A stretch of DNA of 37,202 bases from Bacteroidales bacterium (GTDB lineage: Bacteria > Bacteroidota > Bacteroidia > Bacteroidales > VadinHA17), in the NCBI GenBank assembly GCA_003141715.1, contig PLNF01000020.1, positions 1 through 37,202 of the forward strand, written 5' to 3'. Under the pieces are notes generated by a model. That model saw nothing but the letters and a program-made list of their open reading frames with translations. It was not told the origin of the DNA and did no database searches. Position numbers and translations under genes: made by a program. This document shows positions 7,517-16,128 of this stretch, one piece after another (positions within the stretch are counted from its first letter, which is position 1; each line of letters begins with the position of its first letter).

Positions 7517-8785
7517 CTATTCTGTCGCTGGTCCGTCATTTGACTTAAATGGCATCTGGGTTTTGTTTCCAATATTTTCTGCAGAAAGACTGGATGTGAT
7601 CTTCTGTACTGCCTTAAAATTATAAAAGAACTCCCTGGCAAATACTCTCATCACAGTATAGGCAGGTATTCCAAATATCATTCCCGGTATTCCGGCAGCA
7701 AATCCGGCCGCAAGTACAACAACGAAGATTTCAAGAGGATGAGCTTTAACACTATTTGAGAATATAACTGGCTGGAATACAACATTATCAATTAAATGTG
7801 TCACAGCTTCAACAATTATCATATATGTAACCAGGGGTACTACTACAGTAGTAAAATCCTGGTTAATATGCGATGCAACACCCATTATTATTGCAATAAA
7901 CAAACCAATCCATGGTCCGACATATGGTATAACATTTAAAATTCCGATAATAAGACCCATTACTACAGCCTGTTGAAAATCGATGCCTATTATTGTCATA
8001 CCTATGGTAACAAGAATCATTATACATGTGCTTTGTATTACAATCCCTATGAAATACCGTGTAAGAAGTTTTTTTATTGAATAGAGAGCCCGGGTTACAT
8101 GCTCTACATATTTATCCGGCACCCACATTAATATAGATTCGAAAAACAACCGTTGGTCCTTCAGGAAGAAAAATGTGATAAATGTTATTGAGAATATTGC
8201 AATAATTACATTACCAAGAATACCGATAAGAGAACCTATAAAATTATGTACCATGTTAATATTGAGAACATTTGCAACCTTTCCAACTATATAATCCTGA
8301 ATAGAAAGATTATTGGAAATATCCTTGTTAATGGCTCTGAAAATATTTTCAACTTTATTTATTGGTCCTGCGACAATCTGAACAATTTTTTCACTGTCGA
8401 TAGTTGAAAAATAATCTATCTGTCGGGTCACAAGAGGAACGAAAGTGACAAAAAACAGTATAATTAATCCCCAGATTATTGCCAGTGTTAAAAGTGCACT
8501 GAGAGACCGGGGAAAAGACCATCTTTTGATTTTGATTCTACAGAACAGATCGACAAGTGGCCGCCCCATAATAGATAAAACACCTGATACCAAAATGTAA
8601 ACAACAATATTCCGGAAAAACCAGGCACAAGCCAATAGGAGTAAAATTCCAAAAAAGATAAGAATGTTTCTTAACGTTTCTTTCATTGCTAAAGGCATTT
8701 CTTCCCACAAACCTAATCCAAATTTTTGGAATTCGCTAAAAAAATGGGTCGCAGAATATGCACTTATCCTTTGTAGATTCATCAT
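7517..8785 (-). CDS. AI-2E family transporter (UPF0118/PerM type permease)
   Basis: 422 residues with about seven to eight hydrophobic segments. The C-terminal half shows the family core: VPYVGPWIGLFIAIIMG, a following HLIDNVVFQPVIFSNSVKAHPLEIFVVVLAAGFAAGIPGMIFGIPAYTVMRVF region (written here in order, with the PxxGP, D-N-x2-xPxI and HP-hydrophobic motifs), and a central GIVIQS-type helix. These are the PF01594 hallmarks. Family members have been proposed to export autoinducer-2 or to act as Na+/H+ antiporters; which applies here is unknown. Two adjacent ATGs begin the frame. It ends 66 bases before the cyd operon start and may share transcription with it, but it could also be monocistronic. 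Confidence 0.85.
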   Translation of the reverse strand: MMNLQRISAYSATHFFSEFQKFGLGLWEEMPLAMKETLRNILIFFGILLLLACAWFFRNIVVYILVSGVLSIMGRPLVDLFCRIKIKRWSFPRSLSALLTLAIIWGLIILFFVTFVPLVTRQIDYFSTIDSEKIVQIVAGPINKVENIFRAINKDISNNLSIQDYIVGKVANVLNINMVHNFIGSLIGILGNVIIAIFSITFITFFFLKDQRLFFESILMWVPDKYVEHVTRALYSIKKLLTRYFIGIVIQSTCIMILVTIGMTIIGIDFQQAVVMGLIIGILNVIPYVGPWIGLFIAIIMGVASHINQDFTTVVVPLVTYMIIVEAVTHLIDNVVFQPVIFSNSVKAHPLEIFVVVLAAGFAAGIPGMIFGIPAYTVMRVFAREFFYNFKAVQKITSSLSAENIGNKTQMPFKSNDGPATE

Positions 8786-8911
8786 TAACTATGTTTATGC
8801 AAAAATCTGTTAATTCATTATAATTCATTGCAATTATAACATCTTCCCTTTTCTTTGAGAGTCTCCACTTATAGTTATTACTGCCACTTTGTCTGTTTTG
8901 AATTAGATATG

Positions 8912-8954
8912 TATGTCATTATGACATATTTGCTGTTTTGGAACGAAGTTTGAA
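8912..8954 (+). promoter_or_regulatory. Inverted repeat plus sigma-54-like promoter before hsp20
   Basis: An inverted repeat with 8-base arms and a one-base centre (TATGTCAT T ATGACATA, 8912-8928) is followed by TTGGAACGAAGTTTGAA (8938-8954). The latter matches the sigma-54 -24/-12 pattern TTGGCACG-N4-TTGCW in spacing and at most positions, but its -12 dinucleotide is GA, not GC. The inverted repeat lies only 9 bases before it, closer than usual for an enhancer, so it may instead be an operator. A start near 8965 would leave about 40 bases of leader before the ATG. Confidence 0.4.
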
Positions 8955-9007
8955 AATATGGTAATGAACGATTAAATGTTAAACTAAAATTATAGGAGGA
9001 CAAAACC

Positions 9008-9433
9008 ATGTTACCAACAATTACACGAAGAAGTTTCAGGCCATTTTACATGCCGAATATTTTTGATGATGATTTTTTTCCTGTTCTATCAAACAGAACC
9101 AGCTCAATGCCGGCTGTTAATATCAGGGAAGATGATAAAAATTATATTCTTGACCTTGCTATACCGGGGATTGACAAGAAAGATCTGAAAATTGACATGA
9201 ATGAGGATGTTCTGACAATCTCATCGGAAATGAAGAATGAATCGGAAGAAAACAGGGATGGATACAAGAGAAAAGAATTCAGCTATTCAGCATTCTGCAG
9301 GAGTTTTTATATTCCCGAAAATGTAAACAGGGAAAAAATAGAAGCAAACTATAAAGATGGAATTCTTTCTGTGGCGCTTCCCAAACAGGAAGAGGAAAAA
9401 AACAAGATCACAAGAAAAATTGAAATATCATGA
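9008..9433 (+). CDS. Small heat-shock protein, Hsp20/alpha-crystallin family
   Basis: 141 residues. The N-terminal arm is aromatic (SFRPFYMPNIFDDDFFPVL); the alpha-crystallin domain runs from about 36 to 125, with VNIREDDKNYILDLAIPG at its start and the family signature GILSVALPK at its end; the C-terminal extension carries ITRKIEIS, containing the I-x-I anchor (IEI). Small heat-shock proteins form oligomers that hold unfolding proteins in the cytoplasm. The start is fixed by a strong Shine-Dalgarno (GGAGGA, 8995-9000). A possible sigma-54 promoter and an inverted repeat lie upstream, and a strong bidirectional terminator follows. It is monocistronic. Confidence 0.93.
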   Translation: MLPTITRRSFRPFYMPNIFDDDFFPVLSNRTSSMPAVNIREDDKNYILDLAIPGIDKKDLKIDMNEDVLTISSEMKNESEENRDGYKRKEFSYSAFCRSFYIPENVNREKIEANYKDGILSVALPKQEEEKNKITRKIEIS

Positions 9434-9441
9434 TTATTTGA

Positions 9442-9472
9442 AAAAAATCCCGGCTAATTACCGGGATTTTTT
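9442..9472. terminator. Bidirectional rho-independent terminator between hsp20 and fprA
   Basis: A perfect 12-bp inverted repeat (AAAAAATCCCGG at 9442-9453 and CCGGGATTTTTT at 9461-9472) with a 7-base loop and flanking A and T tracts. It serves hsp20 on the plus strand and, on the minus strand, the fprA operon. The fprA stop codon lies within the loop (9454-9456), so its last sense codons form one arm. Confidence 0.9.
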
Positions 9473-10698
9473 ATATGACCACATTCCTGAATATATCTCT
9501 GACCAAAATTCCTTCCGAATTCTCTTAAATATTCCTTTTTGTTATTATCCGGAGAAAATTTAAATATCGCTGTTTCTTCAAATATTTTCAGCTTAAGAAG
9601 ACGAAAGTTTTCGAGAATTAAATTTGGCGACTCCCCGCTCCATCCGTACGATCCGAAAGCACCAGCTAATTTACCCTTGTCACGTATTGGATTGATCAAT
9701 GCAAGCAACTTATATACAGGAAGTAACGTATTCTGATTGATTGTCGGCGAGCCAACAAGCAACCCATCTGACATTATTAACTTTGATTCCAGTTCTTCTA
9801 ATGAAATATTCTCAATATCTGTAATATCCACCGTAACCCCTTCATTCTCGAGGATCCCTTCTGCAATAATATGTGCTGCCTCTTTTGTGTAACCATAAGC
9901 TGAGACATAAGCGATAAGAATATTCATCTTGTTTTTTTCAGACACAATTTGCATATAATGCTCCGCATACTTTTCTGAAAGTTCTATTGCTTTTCTGAGG
10001 TTCTTTTTATGAATCGGTCCATGACCAGGGCAAATGAAATCAAGTTCAAGAGGCTTTATCTTTTCAATTGCTTTCAGCATAAACCTGCTGAATGGTCTCA
10101 TGATGATGTCAAAGTAGTACTTATACGATTCTGAGTATTGTTCACTGAAGTCGCTGTACATTTCAGAAGAACAATAATGTGCTCCAAATACATCGCATGT
10201 GAATAAAACCTTGTCCTCCACGAGAAGTGTTAACATTGAATCGGGCCAATGCAGGTTTGGTGCCGATAAAAACCTGAGGGTTTTATTTCCGAGATCGAGT
10301 GTATCGCCATCTTTTACAACCAGTGATTTAAATGGTGTATTAACAATATCCTCAAGGTATCTGATAGCATTTCCACTGCCGACAACCGTAGCTGACGGGG
10401 CCAGATCGAGAAGAAGCCCGAGACTGCCTGAATGGTCAGGCTCGGTATGATCGAGAATAATATATTGAATCTCTTCAGGATCAGTAACTGATCTTAATTT
10501 GCGAAGATAAGTTTCACTGAATTTTTCTTTTGCAACCTCAATTATTGCTTTCTTCTCAGCATTAATAAAATACGAGTTATAGGTTGTCCCAAATTCGGTG
10601 TGCATCACTATATCAAAGGTCCTGATATCATAATCAAGAATCCCTATCCATTTGACGTCACTGGTAACATCAATTATTTTATCGTCAATTCTGCTCAT
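9454..10698 (-). CDS. A-type flavodiiron protein (FprA/ROO family)
   Basis: 414 residues: a metallo-beta-lactamase-like diiron domain followed by a flavodoxin domain (from about 258, ILIAYVSAYGYT). The diiron ligands are all present: H84-x-E86-x-D88-H89, H150 (NLHWPD), D169 (TCDVFGAH) and H226 (CPGHGP). There is no C-terminal rubredoxin, so it is class A. Such enzymes reduce oxygen to water, or nitric oxide to nitrous oxide, in the cytoplasm of anaerobes. It starts 13 bases after psd and is probably the last gene of the rsfS-ftsH-cdsA-psd-fprA run. The coding end folds into the terminator shared with hsp20. Together with cytochrome bd it suggests an anaerobe or microaerophile that must remove oxygen. 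Confidence 0.93.
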   Translation of the reverse strand: MSRIDDKIIDVTSDVKWIGILDYDIRTFDIVMHTEFGTTYNSYFINAEKKAIIEVAKEKFSETYLRKLRSVTDPEEIQYIILDHTEPDHSGSLGLLLDLAPSATVVGSGNAIRYLEDIVNTPFKSLVVKDGDTLDLGNKTLRFLSAPNLHWPDSMLTLLVEDKVLFTCDVFGAHYCSSEMYSDFSEQYSESYKYYFDIIMRPFSRFMLKAIEKIKPLELDFICPGHGPIHKKNLRKAIELSEKYAEHYMQIVSEKNKMNILIAYVSAYGYTKEAAHIIAEGILENEGVTVDITDIENISLEELESKLIMSDGLLVGSPTINQNTLLPVYKLLALINPIRDKGKLAGAFGSYGWSGESPNLILENFRLLKLKIFEETAIFKFSPDNNKKEYLREFGRNFGQRYIQECGHIKNPGN

Positions 10699-10711
10699 TT
10701 CTCAAACAATT

Positions 10712-11374
10712 TCAGATTTTTGCAATGATACTTTTGTTTGCCTTCACCTGCTGGAGTATTGGGATCTCAACTTCAGTACCTAACGGTAAAAAAATATCGA
10801 CTCTCGATCCAAACTTAATAAAACCAAGTTCATCACCCTGGAGTACATCCACATTTTCCTTTGCATAAGTAACGATCCTCCGGGCTACGGCCCCGGCTAT
10901 CTGCCTTATCATTACCTCTGTTCCATTATTGGTTTTTATTACAATTGTACTTCTCTCGTTAAGTTCAGAAGATTTTGGATGCCAGGCAACCATATTCTGA
11001 CCCGGATGATGACATACATATTGTACCTTTCCTGATACCGGATATCTGTTACTATGCATATTGAAAGGGGACATAAAAATTGAAACCTGCAAACGCATAT
11101 CTTTAAAATACTCATTTTCCATTGTCTCTTCAATAACTACAACTTTCCCATCAGCAGGTGCATAAATAAGTCCGGGATCAGTTTCAAGGTACCGTATGGG
11201 AAGTCTGAAGAAAAAGAGTAAAAAAATATAAAGCATAAAGGAGCAGACAAAAAAAGCCCATCTCACAATTTCTGAATCTGCCCAGATAATATTAACAATG
11301 ATATTCAGAATCAGAAATGTTATCAAACCAAAAGCTAATATTTTATACCCTTCTTTATGAATATGAATTCTCAT
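10712..11374 (-). CDS. psd: Phosphatidylserine decarboxylase (short, pyruvoyl type)
   Basis: 220 residues, the short type of the family. Two hydrophobic helices near the N-terminus (IVNIIWADSEIVRWAFFVCSF and neighbours) anchor it to the membrane. The region VSIFMSPFNMHSNRYPVSGKV is the conserved core, and KFGSRVDIFLP carries the Gly189-Ser190 site where self-cleavage creates the pyruvoyl cofactor. It converts phosphatidylserine, the PssA product, to phosphatidylethanolamine, the main lipid in most Bacteroidota. It lies 39 bases after cdsA and 13 before fprA. A good -33/-7 promoter pair lies in the cdsA-psd gap and the cdsA end, so it may also be transcribed on its own with fprA. Confidence 0.93.
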   Translation of the reverse strand: MRIHIHKEGYKILAFGLITFLILNIIVNIIWADSEIVRWAFFVCSFMLYIFLLFFFRLPIRYLETDPGLIYAPADGKVVVIEETMENEYFKDMRLQVSIFMSPFNMHSNRYPVSGKVQYVCHHPGQNMVAWHPKSSELNERSTIVIKTNNGTEVMIRQIAGAVARRIVTYAKENVDVLQGDELGFIKFGSRVDIFLPLGTEVEIPILQQVKANKSIIAKI

Positions 11375-11390
11375 CTGTTTAAAATTTGCA

Positions 11391-11422
11391 CAAAATTAAT
11401 CAAGTCCTGCCAATCATCCAAC
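11391..11422 (-). promoter_or_regulatory. Possible internal promoter before psd
   Basis: On the minus strand GTTG (11419-11422), a 20-base spacer and TAATTTTG (11391-11398) match the Bacteroidota TTTG-N19/20-TAnnTTTG pattern. The ATG of psd follows 16 bases later. The -33 box overlaps the cdsA stop region. Confidence 0.45.
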
Positions 11423-12256
11423 AAGTGATATAAAAAGATATACAAGCGGAAAAGATATTATTGCACTGTCGAACCTGTCGAGAAATCCCCCGTGACCCGG
11501 CATTATTGTTCCTGAGTCCTTTACTCCAATGCTTCTTTTGAGCATTGATTCGACCAGGTCTCCATATGTACCTGCCACAGAAATGATAAGGGAGATAATA
11601 ACCCAATGGATTTTATCCACAACTCCCAGCCAGTCAGAAAGAAACCAGGCTACGAGAGAGGCAATAATGATACCTCCGATAAAACCTTCCCATGTTTTTT
11701 TCGGAGAAATACGCTCCATCAATTTGTGCCGGCCGAAAGACATCCCGGTCAGATATGCTCCTGTGTCATTTGCCCATATAAGTATGAAAAAACCAATAAT
11801 TATTCCTGGCGAGAAAATGATATTGGCATGAGGAAGTATTGAATTAAGCCCTGTTCTCGAGAATGCTGCAAAAGGGAACATCGAAAACGGCACTGCTGTA
11901 TAAAGTACCGAAAAAAATGTATGTGCCAGTGAATCAAATGGTTTATCCTGTTTCCTGTATAACTCAATAACCATTATTAGCAACATCATCGGAATAAGAA
12001 CAAGGAAAGATTTTCTTGGAATCACTCCTGAAGCAATCAGTGTTGAAAGAGTATATGCGGTAGTACCTGTGATAATGCCGGGTACCATTTGGGGCCTCAC
12101 GCCTATGTTCCTTATCATCAGGTAATACTCATACTGTGTTCCGATTAGTATTAACAGTCCGGTAAGAAAAAAAGAGAGAGGATGAAGCCAAAACCCTCCC
12201 ATTACGAATATTACAATCCATGCTCCGGTTAAAGTCCGTCTGAAAAAAGTATTCAA
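11414..12256 (-). CDS. cdsA: Phosphatidate cytidylyltransferase
   Basis: 280 residues, polytopic membrane protein. The C-terminal CDS signature is clear: SMLKRSIGVKDSG, then MPGHGGFLDRFDSAI, where the Gly-His-Gly-Gly and the Asp residues bind the nucleotide and metal; KKTWEGFIGG precedes it. The enzyme makes CDP-diacylglycerol from phosphatidate and CTP, the substrate of PssA. The start is a TTG: the frame is closed by the ftsH stop only five codons upstream and no ATG lies between, while the next ATG would remove the conserved first helix. It is thus in the same frame as ftsH, 12 bases after its stop. Middle gene of the rsfS-ftsH-cdsA-psd-fprA run. Confidence 0.92.
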   Translation of the reverse strand: MNTFFRRTLTGAWIVIFVMGGFWLHPLSFFLTGLLILIGTQYEYYLMIRNIGVRPQMVPGIITGTTAYTLSTLIASGVIPRKSFLVLIPMMLLIMVIELYRKQDKPFDSLAHTFFSVLYTAVPFSMFPFAAFSRTGLNSILPHANIIFSPGIIIGFFILIWANDTGAYLTGMSFGRHKLMERISPKKTWEGFIGGIIIASLVAWFLSDWLGVVDKIHWVIISLIISVAGTYGDLVESMLKRSIGVKDSGTIMPGHGGFLDRFDSAIISFPLVYLFISLVG

Positions 12257-12268
12257 TAATTTAGTATA

Positions 12269-14416
12269 TTATTCTTTATCTTTTGATTTAGCCTTTTTCA
12301 CAGTTTTCTCCGGAGATGGATTTTCTGAGACAGTTTCATTTTTCGCTGATTTGACTTTTGTTTTCTCAGATGAAGATTTGGCTGTTCTTTCCCCTTTTTT
12401 TACTTCTTTACTATTCTCCTTGTTATTTAGTAAAAGGGCTGCTTTGGCTTCAGCTTCTTTCTCATCCTTCAATAAGTCGGCTTTTCTCTTGCCAAAGATC
12501 CTTTCAAGATCTTCGCTGAAAATTACCTCTTTTTCGAGAAGCAGTTCTGCAAGCTCGGTAAGACCTTTCATATTATTTTTAAGAACCTCTTTAGCCCTCA
12601 CATACGATTCTGCTATAATCAGGTTAACCTCTTGATCTATAAGCTCTGCTGTCTTCTCGCTATATGGCTTTGTAAATCCAAAATCGGATTGTCCCGATGA
12701 ATCGTAGAAACTGATATTACCAACTTTATCACTCATCCCAAAAAACGAAACCATTGCATAGGCCTGTTTTGTAATTTTCTCCAGATCGCTGAGTGCTCCT
12801 GTTGAAATTCTTCCGAAGATGAGTTCTTCTGATGCTCTGCCTCCAAGCGCATATGCCATTTCATCCAGTATCTGTTCGCGCGTGGTAAGCTGTCGTTCTT
12901 CAGGAAGATACCATGCTGCTCCGAGAGCCCTTCCACGAGGTATAATGGTCACCTTAAGCAGAGGGCTGGCATATTCAAGCATCCAACTAACTGTTGCATG
13001 TCCAGCCTCATGATAAGCAATCGTCTTTTTCTCCACGGGTGAAATGATCTTTGTTTTTCTTTCCAGTCCACCTACAATACGGTCGACGGCATCAAGAAAG
13101 TCTTGTTTCTCAACAACTGTCTTGTTTTTCCTTGCTGCAATAAGGGCCGCTTCGTTACAGACATTTGCAATATCAGCGCCAGAGAAGCCAGGAGTTTGTT
13201 TGGCCAGGAATCCTATATCAAAACTTTTTTCAAGTTTAATAGGGCGAAGATGAACTTTAAATATAGCTTCCCTTTCGACAAGGTCAGGAAGCTCAACATG
13301 TATCTGACGGTCAAAACGGCCGGCACGCATCAACGCTCTGTCAAGTATATCTGCCCTGTTTGTGGCAGCAAGGATTATCACTCCCATGTTTGTACCGAAA
13401 CCGTCCATCTCTGTAAGTAGCTGGTTCAGAGTGTTTTCTCTTTCGTCGTTCGATCCAAAATTTGCATTACGCCCTCTAGCACGGCCCACTGCATCTATTT
13501 CATCAATAAAGACAATACAGGGTGCTTTTTCTTTTGCCTGTTTAAACAGATCTCTGACCCTCGAAGCGCCTACTCCAACAAACATTTCAACGAAATCTGA
13601 ACCTGAGATGGAAAAGAATGGAACGTTTGCTTCACCGGCAACTGCTTTTGCAAGCATTGTTTTTCCAGTTCCGGGAGGACCTATCAAAAGTGCACCTTTT
13701 GGGATTTTACCTCCAAGGTTGGTATATTTCTTTGGATTCTTAAGAAAATCAACAATTTCCATAACTTCTGTCTTGGCCTCTTCAAGCCCGGCGACATCAT
13801 TGAAGTTTAACTTAACATTTGTATCCTTATCGAATATCTGGGCACGCGATTTCCCAACACTAAAAATACCACCTGCACCTCCTGCTCCTCCTCCTGACAT
13901 CCGTTTCATCATAAACAGCCAGAAAGCAATCAATAAAACAGGAAGTAACAACCATGAGAGAATATCCCCAAACCAGTTCGGACGTTTTTGATAAACCGGA
14001 GAAATAAGCTCGGTATCATTGTAGCCAGCACTTTTCTGATATTCCTTGAAATCAGATATGAAACTGCTGAGATCCCCTATGGTAATTGTAAAATTTGGTT
14101 TCGGTAAAGATATGCCAAAACCAGTTCCCGGTTTTGGAAGTTTTGGATATCTATCAGATTCCAGTGCTTCTTTTTTAAGATAGATTTCGGCCTGCTCCTT
14201 GTTTACCACATATACTTTTTCAATGTCCCTGTTTTTGATCATCTCCTTTATTTCGCTGATGGTTGTCTGCTGTACTGCTTTCCCGTTGTTAAACAGCGAA
14301 AAGAGAATCAGTGAAACAGCAAGAACTGCAAAAATCCAATTTGTATTAAAACGTGGTTTGGAATTCTTATCAGGCTTTTTTTCAGGTGTCTGATTGTTAT
14401 TTGTGTTTTCTGCCAT
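12269..14416 (-). CDS. ftsH: ATP-dependent zinc metalloprotease FtsH
   Basis: 715 residues. Order: first membrane helix (about 26-44), periplasmic domain, second helix (about 150-170), a glycine-rich linker ([10 protein letters not shown], 174-183), AAA module with Walker A GPPGTGKT (247-254), Walker [10 protein letters not shown] (301-309) and the second region of homology [20 protein letters not shown], then the protease with HEAGH (469-473) and the third zinc ligand in SDLEK (about 544). FtsH degrades membrane and short-lived cytosolic proteins as a hexamer in the inner membrane. The last 65 residues are an unusually lysine- and serine-rich low-complexity tail, longer than in E. coli. It follows rsfS by 11 bases and is followed by cdsA after 12. 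Confidence 0.97.
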   Translation of the reverse strand: MAENTNNNQTPEKKPDKNSKPRFNTNWIFAVLAVSLILFSLFNNGKAVQQTTISEIKEMIKNRDIEKVYVVNKEQAEIYLKKEALESDRYPKLPKPGTGFGISLPKPNFTITIGDLSSFISDFKEYQKSAGYNDTELISPVYQKRPNWFGDILSWLLLPVLLIAFWLFMMKRMSGGGAGGAGGIFSVGKSRAQIFDKDTNVKLNFNDVAGLEEAKTEVMEIVDFLKNPKKYTNLGGKIPKGALLIGPPGTGKTMLAKAVAGEANVPFFSISGSDFVEMFVGVGASRVRDLFKQAKEKAPCIVFIDEIDAVGRARGRNANFGSNDERENTLNQLLTEMDGFGTNMGVIILAATNRADILDRALMRAGRFDRQIHVELPDLVEREAIFKVHLRPIKLEKSFDIGFLAKQTPGFSGADIANVCNEAALIAARKNKTVVEKQDFLDAVDRIVGGLERKTKIISPVEKKTIAYHEAGHATVSWMLEYASPLLKVTIIPRGRALGAAWYLPEERQLTTREQILDEMAYALGGRASEELIFGRISTGALSDLEKITKQAYAMVSFFGMSDKVGNISFYDSSGQSDFGFTKPYSEKTAELIDQEVNLIIAESYVRAKEVLKNNMKGLTELAELLLEKEVIFSEDLERIFGKRKADLLKDEKEAEAKAALLLNNKENSKEVKKGERTAKSSSEKTKVKSAKNETVSENPSPEKTVKKAKSKDKE

Positions 14417-14427
14417 AAATATTTAAC

Positions 14428-14802
14428 TTATTGTACTTTATCTTCCATGGGTTCAATTGCTGCATCAGCCCAGAGCGATTCCAGACTGTAAAAATTCCTG
14501 TACTCCTCAAGAAAAATGTGAACGATTAAGTTTCCATAGTCAAGAAGTACCCAGAAACAATTGTCAAGCCCTTCAATATGTAATGGTTTTTCAAATGCTT
14601 CCTTTCTCACTGTATCATCTACAGAATCACAAATTGCACTAACCTGGGTTCCGGAAGAGGCGTGACATATGATAAAATAATCTGCAATCCTGTTCTCTAG
14701 TTTCCTTAAATCAATTTTCAGAACATTTTGCCCTTTCTTCTCAAAAATACCTTTTAAAACGCTCCCTAAAAGGACTTCAGCTCCGTCAAATTTTTTCTTC
14801 AT
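14428..14802 (-). CDS. rsfS: Ribosomal silencing factor RsfS (YbeB/Iojap)
   Basis: 124 residues from the ATG at 14800-14802; a TTG directly upstream is in frame but less likely. The family core is seen: VLKIDLRKLENRIADYFIICHASSGTQV and, further on, GNLIVHIFLEEYRNFYSLESLWADA (motifs DYFIICHASS, HIFLEEYR.FY.LE.LW.DA). RsfS binds ribosomal protein uL14 and blocks subunit joining when nutrients are scarce. In many Bacteroidota rsfS directly precedes ftsH, as here (11 bases). It is the first gene of the five-gene run and has a -7 box about 25 bases upstream. Confidence 0.93.
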   Translation of the reverse strand: MKKKFDGAEVLLGSVLKGIFEKKGQNVLKIDLRKLENRIADYFIICHASSGTQVSAICDSVDDTVRKEAFEKPLHIEGLDNCFWVLLDYGNLIVHIFLEEYRNFYSLESLWADAAIEPMEDKVQ

Positions 14803-14830
14803 CAATATTTATCGGTTTGATATTAAGTCG

Positions 14831-14838
14831 CAAAAGTA
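14831..14838 (-). promoter_or_regulatory. Possible -7 box of the rsfS-ftsH-cdsA-psd-fprA run
   Basis: The minus strand reads TACTTTTG, matching TAnnTTTG, about 28 bases before the rsfS ATG. A matching -33 TTTG at 19-21 bases was not found. Confidence 0.35.
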
Positions 14839-14957
14839 CCACTTTAATCTGTATTTTTGTTACTGTAATGCTCTTTTGCAATTTCAATGCCAATCTTAAC
14901 AGAATGGCAGAAACCGATGGATAATATGATCTGTTTTTAATTAAATCAGTGCTAATC

Positions 14958-15698
14958 ATGATAATAGGCTCAAATTTATTATTTTTTGAAACCCTGCCAT
15001 CAACTAATACTCATACAGTTTCCCTCTTAAAAAAGAATAACCTGCAGGAGGGCACAATTGTATATACCAATTATCAATCGGAAGGCAGAGGCTATTCCGG
15101 AAACAAGTGGGAAAGCGAAGTAGATAAAAACTTGTTAATCAGCATTGTACTATTCCCTTCATTTATAAATCCGTCAGATCAGTTCTTTATTCCAATGGCA
15201 ATCTCTCTTGGGATTTGCGATTTTTTAATGAGATTTATTCCTGATTGTCATATAAAATGGCCAAATGACATTTATGTAAACAATGACAAAATTGCAGGTA
15301 TTTTAATTGAGAGCTCTGTTATTGGCAATAAAATTGAATCTACCATTGCAGGAATAGGCCTGAATATTAATCAGGAAAAGTTTAAAAGTTATGCGCTTAA
15401 TCCAGTTTCGCTCCGACTGTTAACCGGCATGAGTTATGATCTTCCTGCCTGCCTGAATCAGCTGGGGACTGATCTTGATAAAAGGTATAAACAATTAATT
15501 GCAGGTAATTCCGGACAAATAAAGAATGAGTATGTTTCGAAACTTTACCGTTTAAATGAATGGTTTGAATTCAGAGGTATAAAAGGTGTCTTCACCGGAA
15601 GAATTTTGACTGTCGGGGACTCTGGTCGGATAAAGATTGAGATGAAAAACGGGGAGATCAGCGAATATGCTTTTAAAGAGATAGAATTTATTCTTTAG
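14958..15698 (+). CDS. birA: Biotin--[acetyl-CoA-carboxylase] ligase (no DNA-binding domain)
   Basis: 246 residues from ATG 14958; an in-frame GTG at 14949 would add three residues. Motifs: LPSTNTHT at the start of the catalytic core, the biotin/adenylate loop GRGYSGNKW, then KWPNDIYVNNDKIAGILIES and GIGLNINQ. It activates biotin with ATP and attaches it to the carrier protein of biotin-dependent carboxylases. There is no N-terminal winged helix, so it is a ligase only and not a BirA-type repressor. A short SH3-like C-terminal domain follows (residues about 200-246). It is divergent from rsfS and overlaps the convergent SRPBCC gene by 11 bases. Confidence 0.9.
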   Translation: MIIGSNLLFFETLPSTNTHTVSLLKKNNLQEGTIVYTNYQSEGRGYSGNKWESEVDKNLLISIVLFPSFINPSDQFFIPMAISLGICDFLMRFIPDCHIKWPNDIYVNNDKIAGILIESSVIGNKIESTIAGIGLNINQEKFKSYALNPVSLRLLTGMSYDLPACLNQLGTDLDKRYKQLIAGNSGQIKNEYVSKLYRLNEWFEFRGIKGVFTGRILTVGDSGRIKIEMKNGEISEYAFKEIEFIL

Positions 15699-16119
15699 TC
15701 TCCTTCCAGCCTCTGAAGCTTTCCATTTCATTAATAAGTATTTCCAGGAACTGATCTATTGGCTTAGCTGCCATCAACTTCATCATAGGATTAAGGTCTG
15801 CACTCAGCATAACCCTCACATCCGACATGTCTTTAACATTGTCGGAAATATTCAATGTCAGTGAAAAGTCATTTTTCTTCAGGGCATCTCCGAAAAAAAC
15901 AACTTTATTGCATTTTTCTTTTTCAGCAAGTCTTACAGTTACTGTTCCAAGCATTGATACGCTAAAACTGCAGGATTCCTTTTCAGCATACCAGTTATTA
16001 ATGGTCCCGTTTGGTATAAATTGTTCGAAATTCCTGATATCAGTCACAAAAGCAAAAACATCTTCAGCATTGCAAGTCAACTTTCCGGATCTGCTTTCAA
16101 AATATGATAAATCTGTCAT
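15688..16119 (-). CDS. SRPBCC-fold (START-like) protein
   Basis: 143 residues. The pattern SRSGKLTCNAEDVFAFVTDIRNFEQFIPNG, a strand-rich middle and a final helix (MAAKPIDQFLEILINEMESF) is that of the SRPBCC/polyketide-cyclase superfamily, whose members bind hydrophobic ligands in a helix-grip cavity. No ligand or partner can be deduced. It follows pyrE by 9 bases and is probably cotranscribed with it, an arrangement that says little about function because pyrimidine synthesis has no known need for such a protein. The 3' end overlaps birA by 11 bases. Confidence 0.75.
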   Translation of the reverse strand: MTDLSYFESRSGKLTCNAEDVFAFVTDIRNFEQFIPNGTINNWYAEKESCSFSVSMLGTVTVRLAEKEKCNKVVFFGDALKKNDFSLTLNISDNVKDMSDVRVMLSADLNPMMKLMAAKPIDQFLEILINEMESFRGWKETKE

Positions 16120-16128
16120 AATAAATTT

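Noticed and set aside
11400-11606. 68-codon frame overlapping the cdsA end
   Set aside because: Same-strand shadow of cdsA in another frame with no family pattern.
13362-13991. 209-codon frame on the plus strand across ftsH
   Set aside because: It lies antisense to the strongly conserved FtsH AAA module; its residues mirror that gene's codon bias and it has no start context or family likeness.
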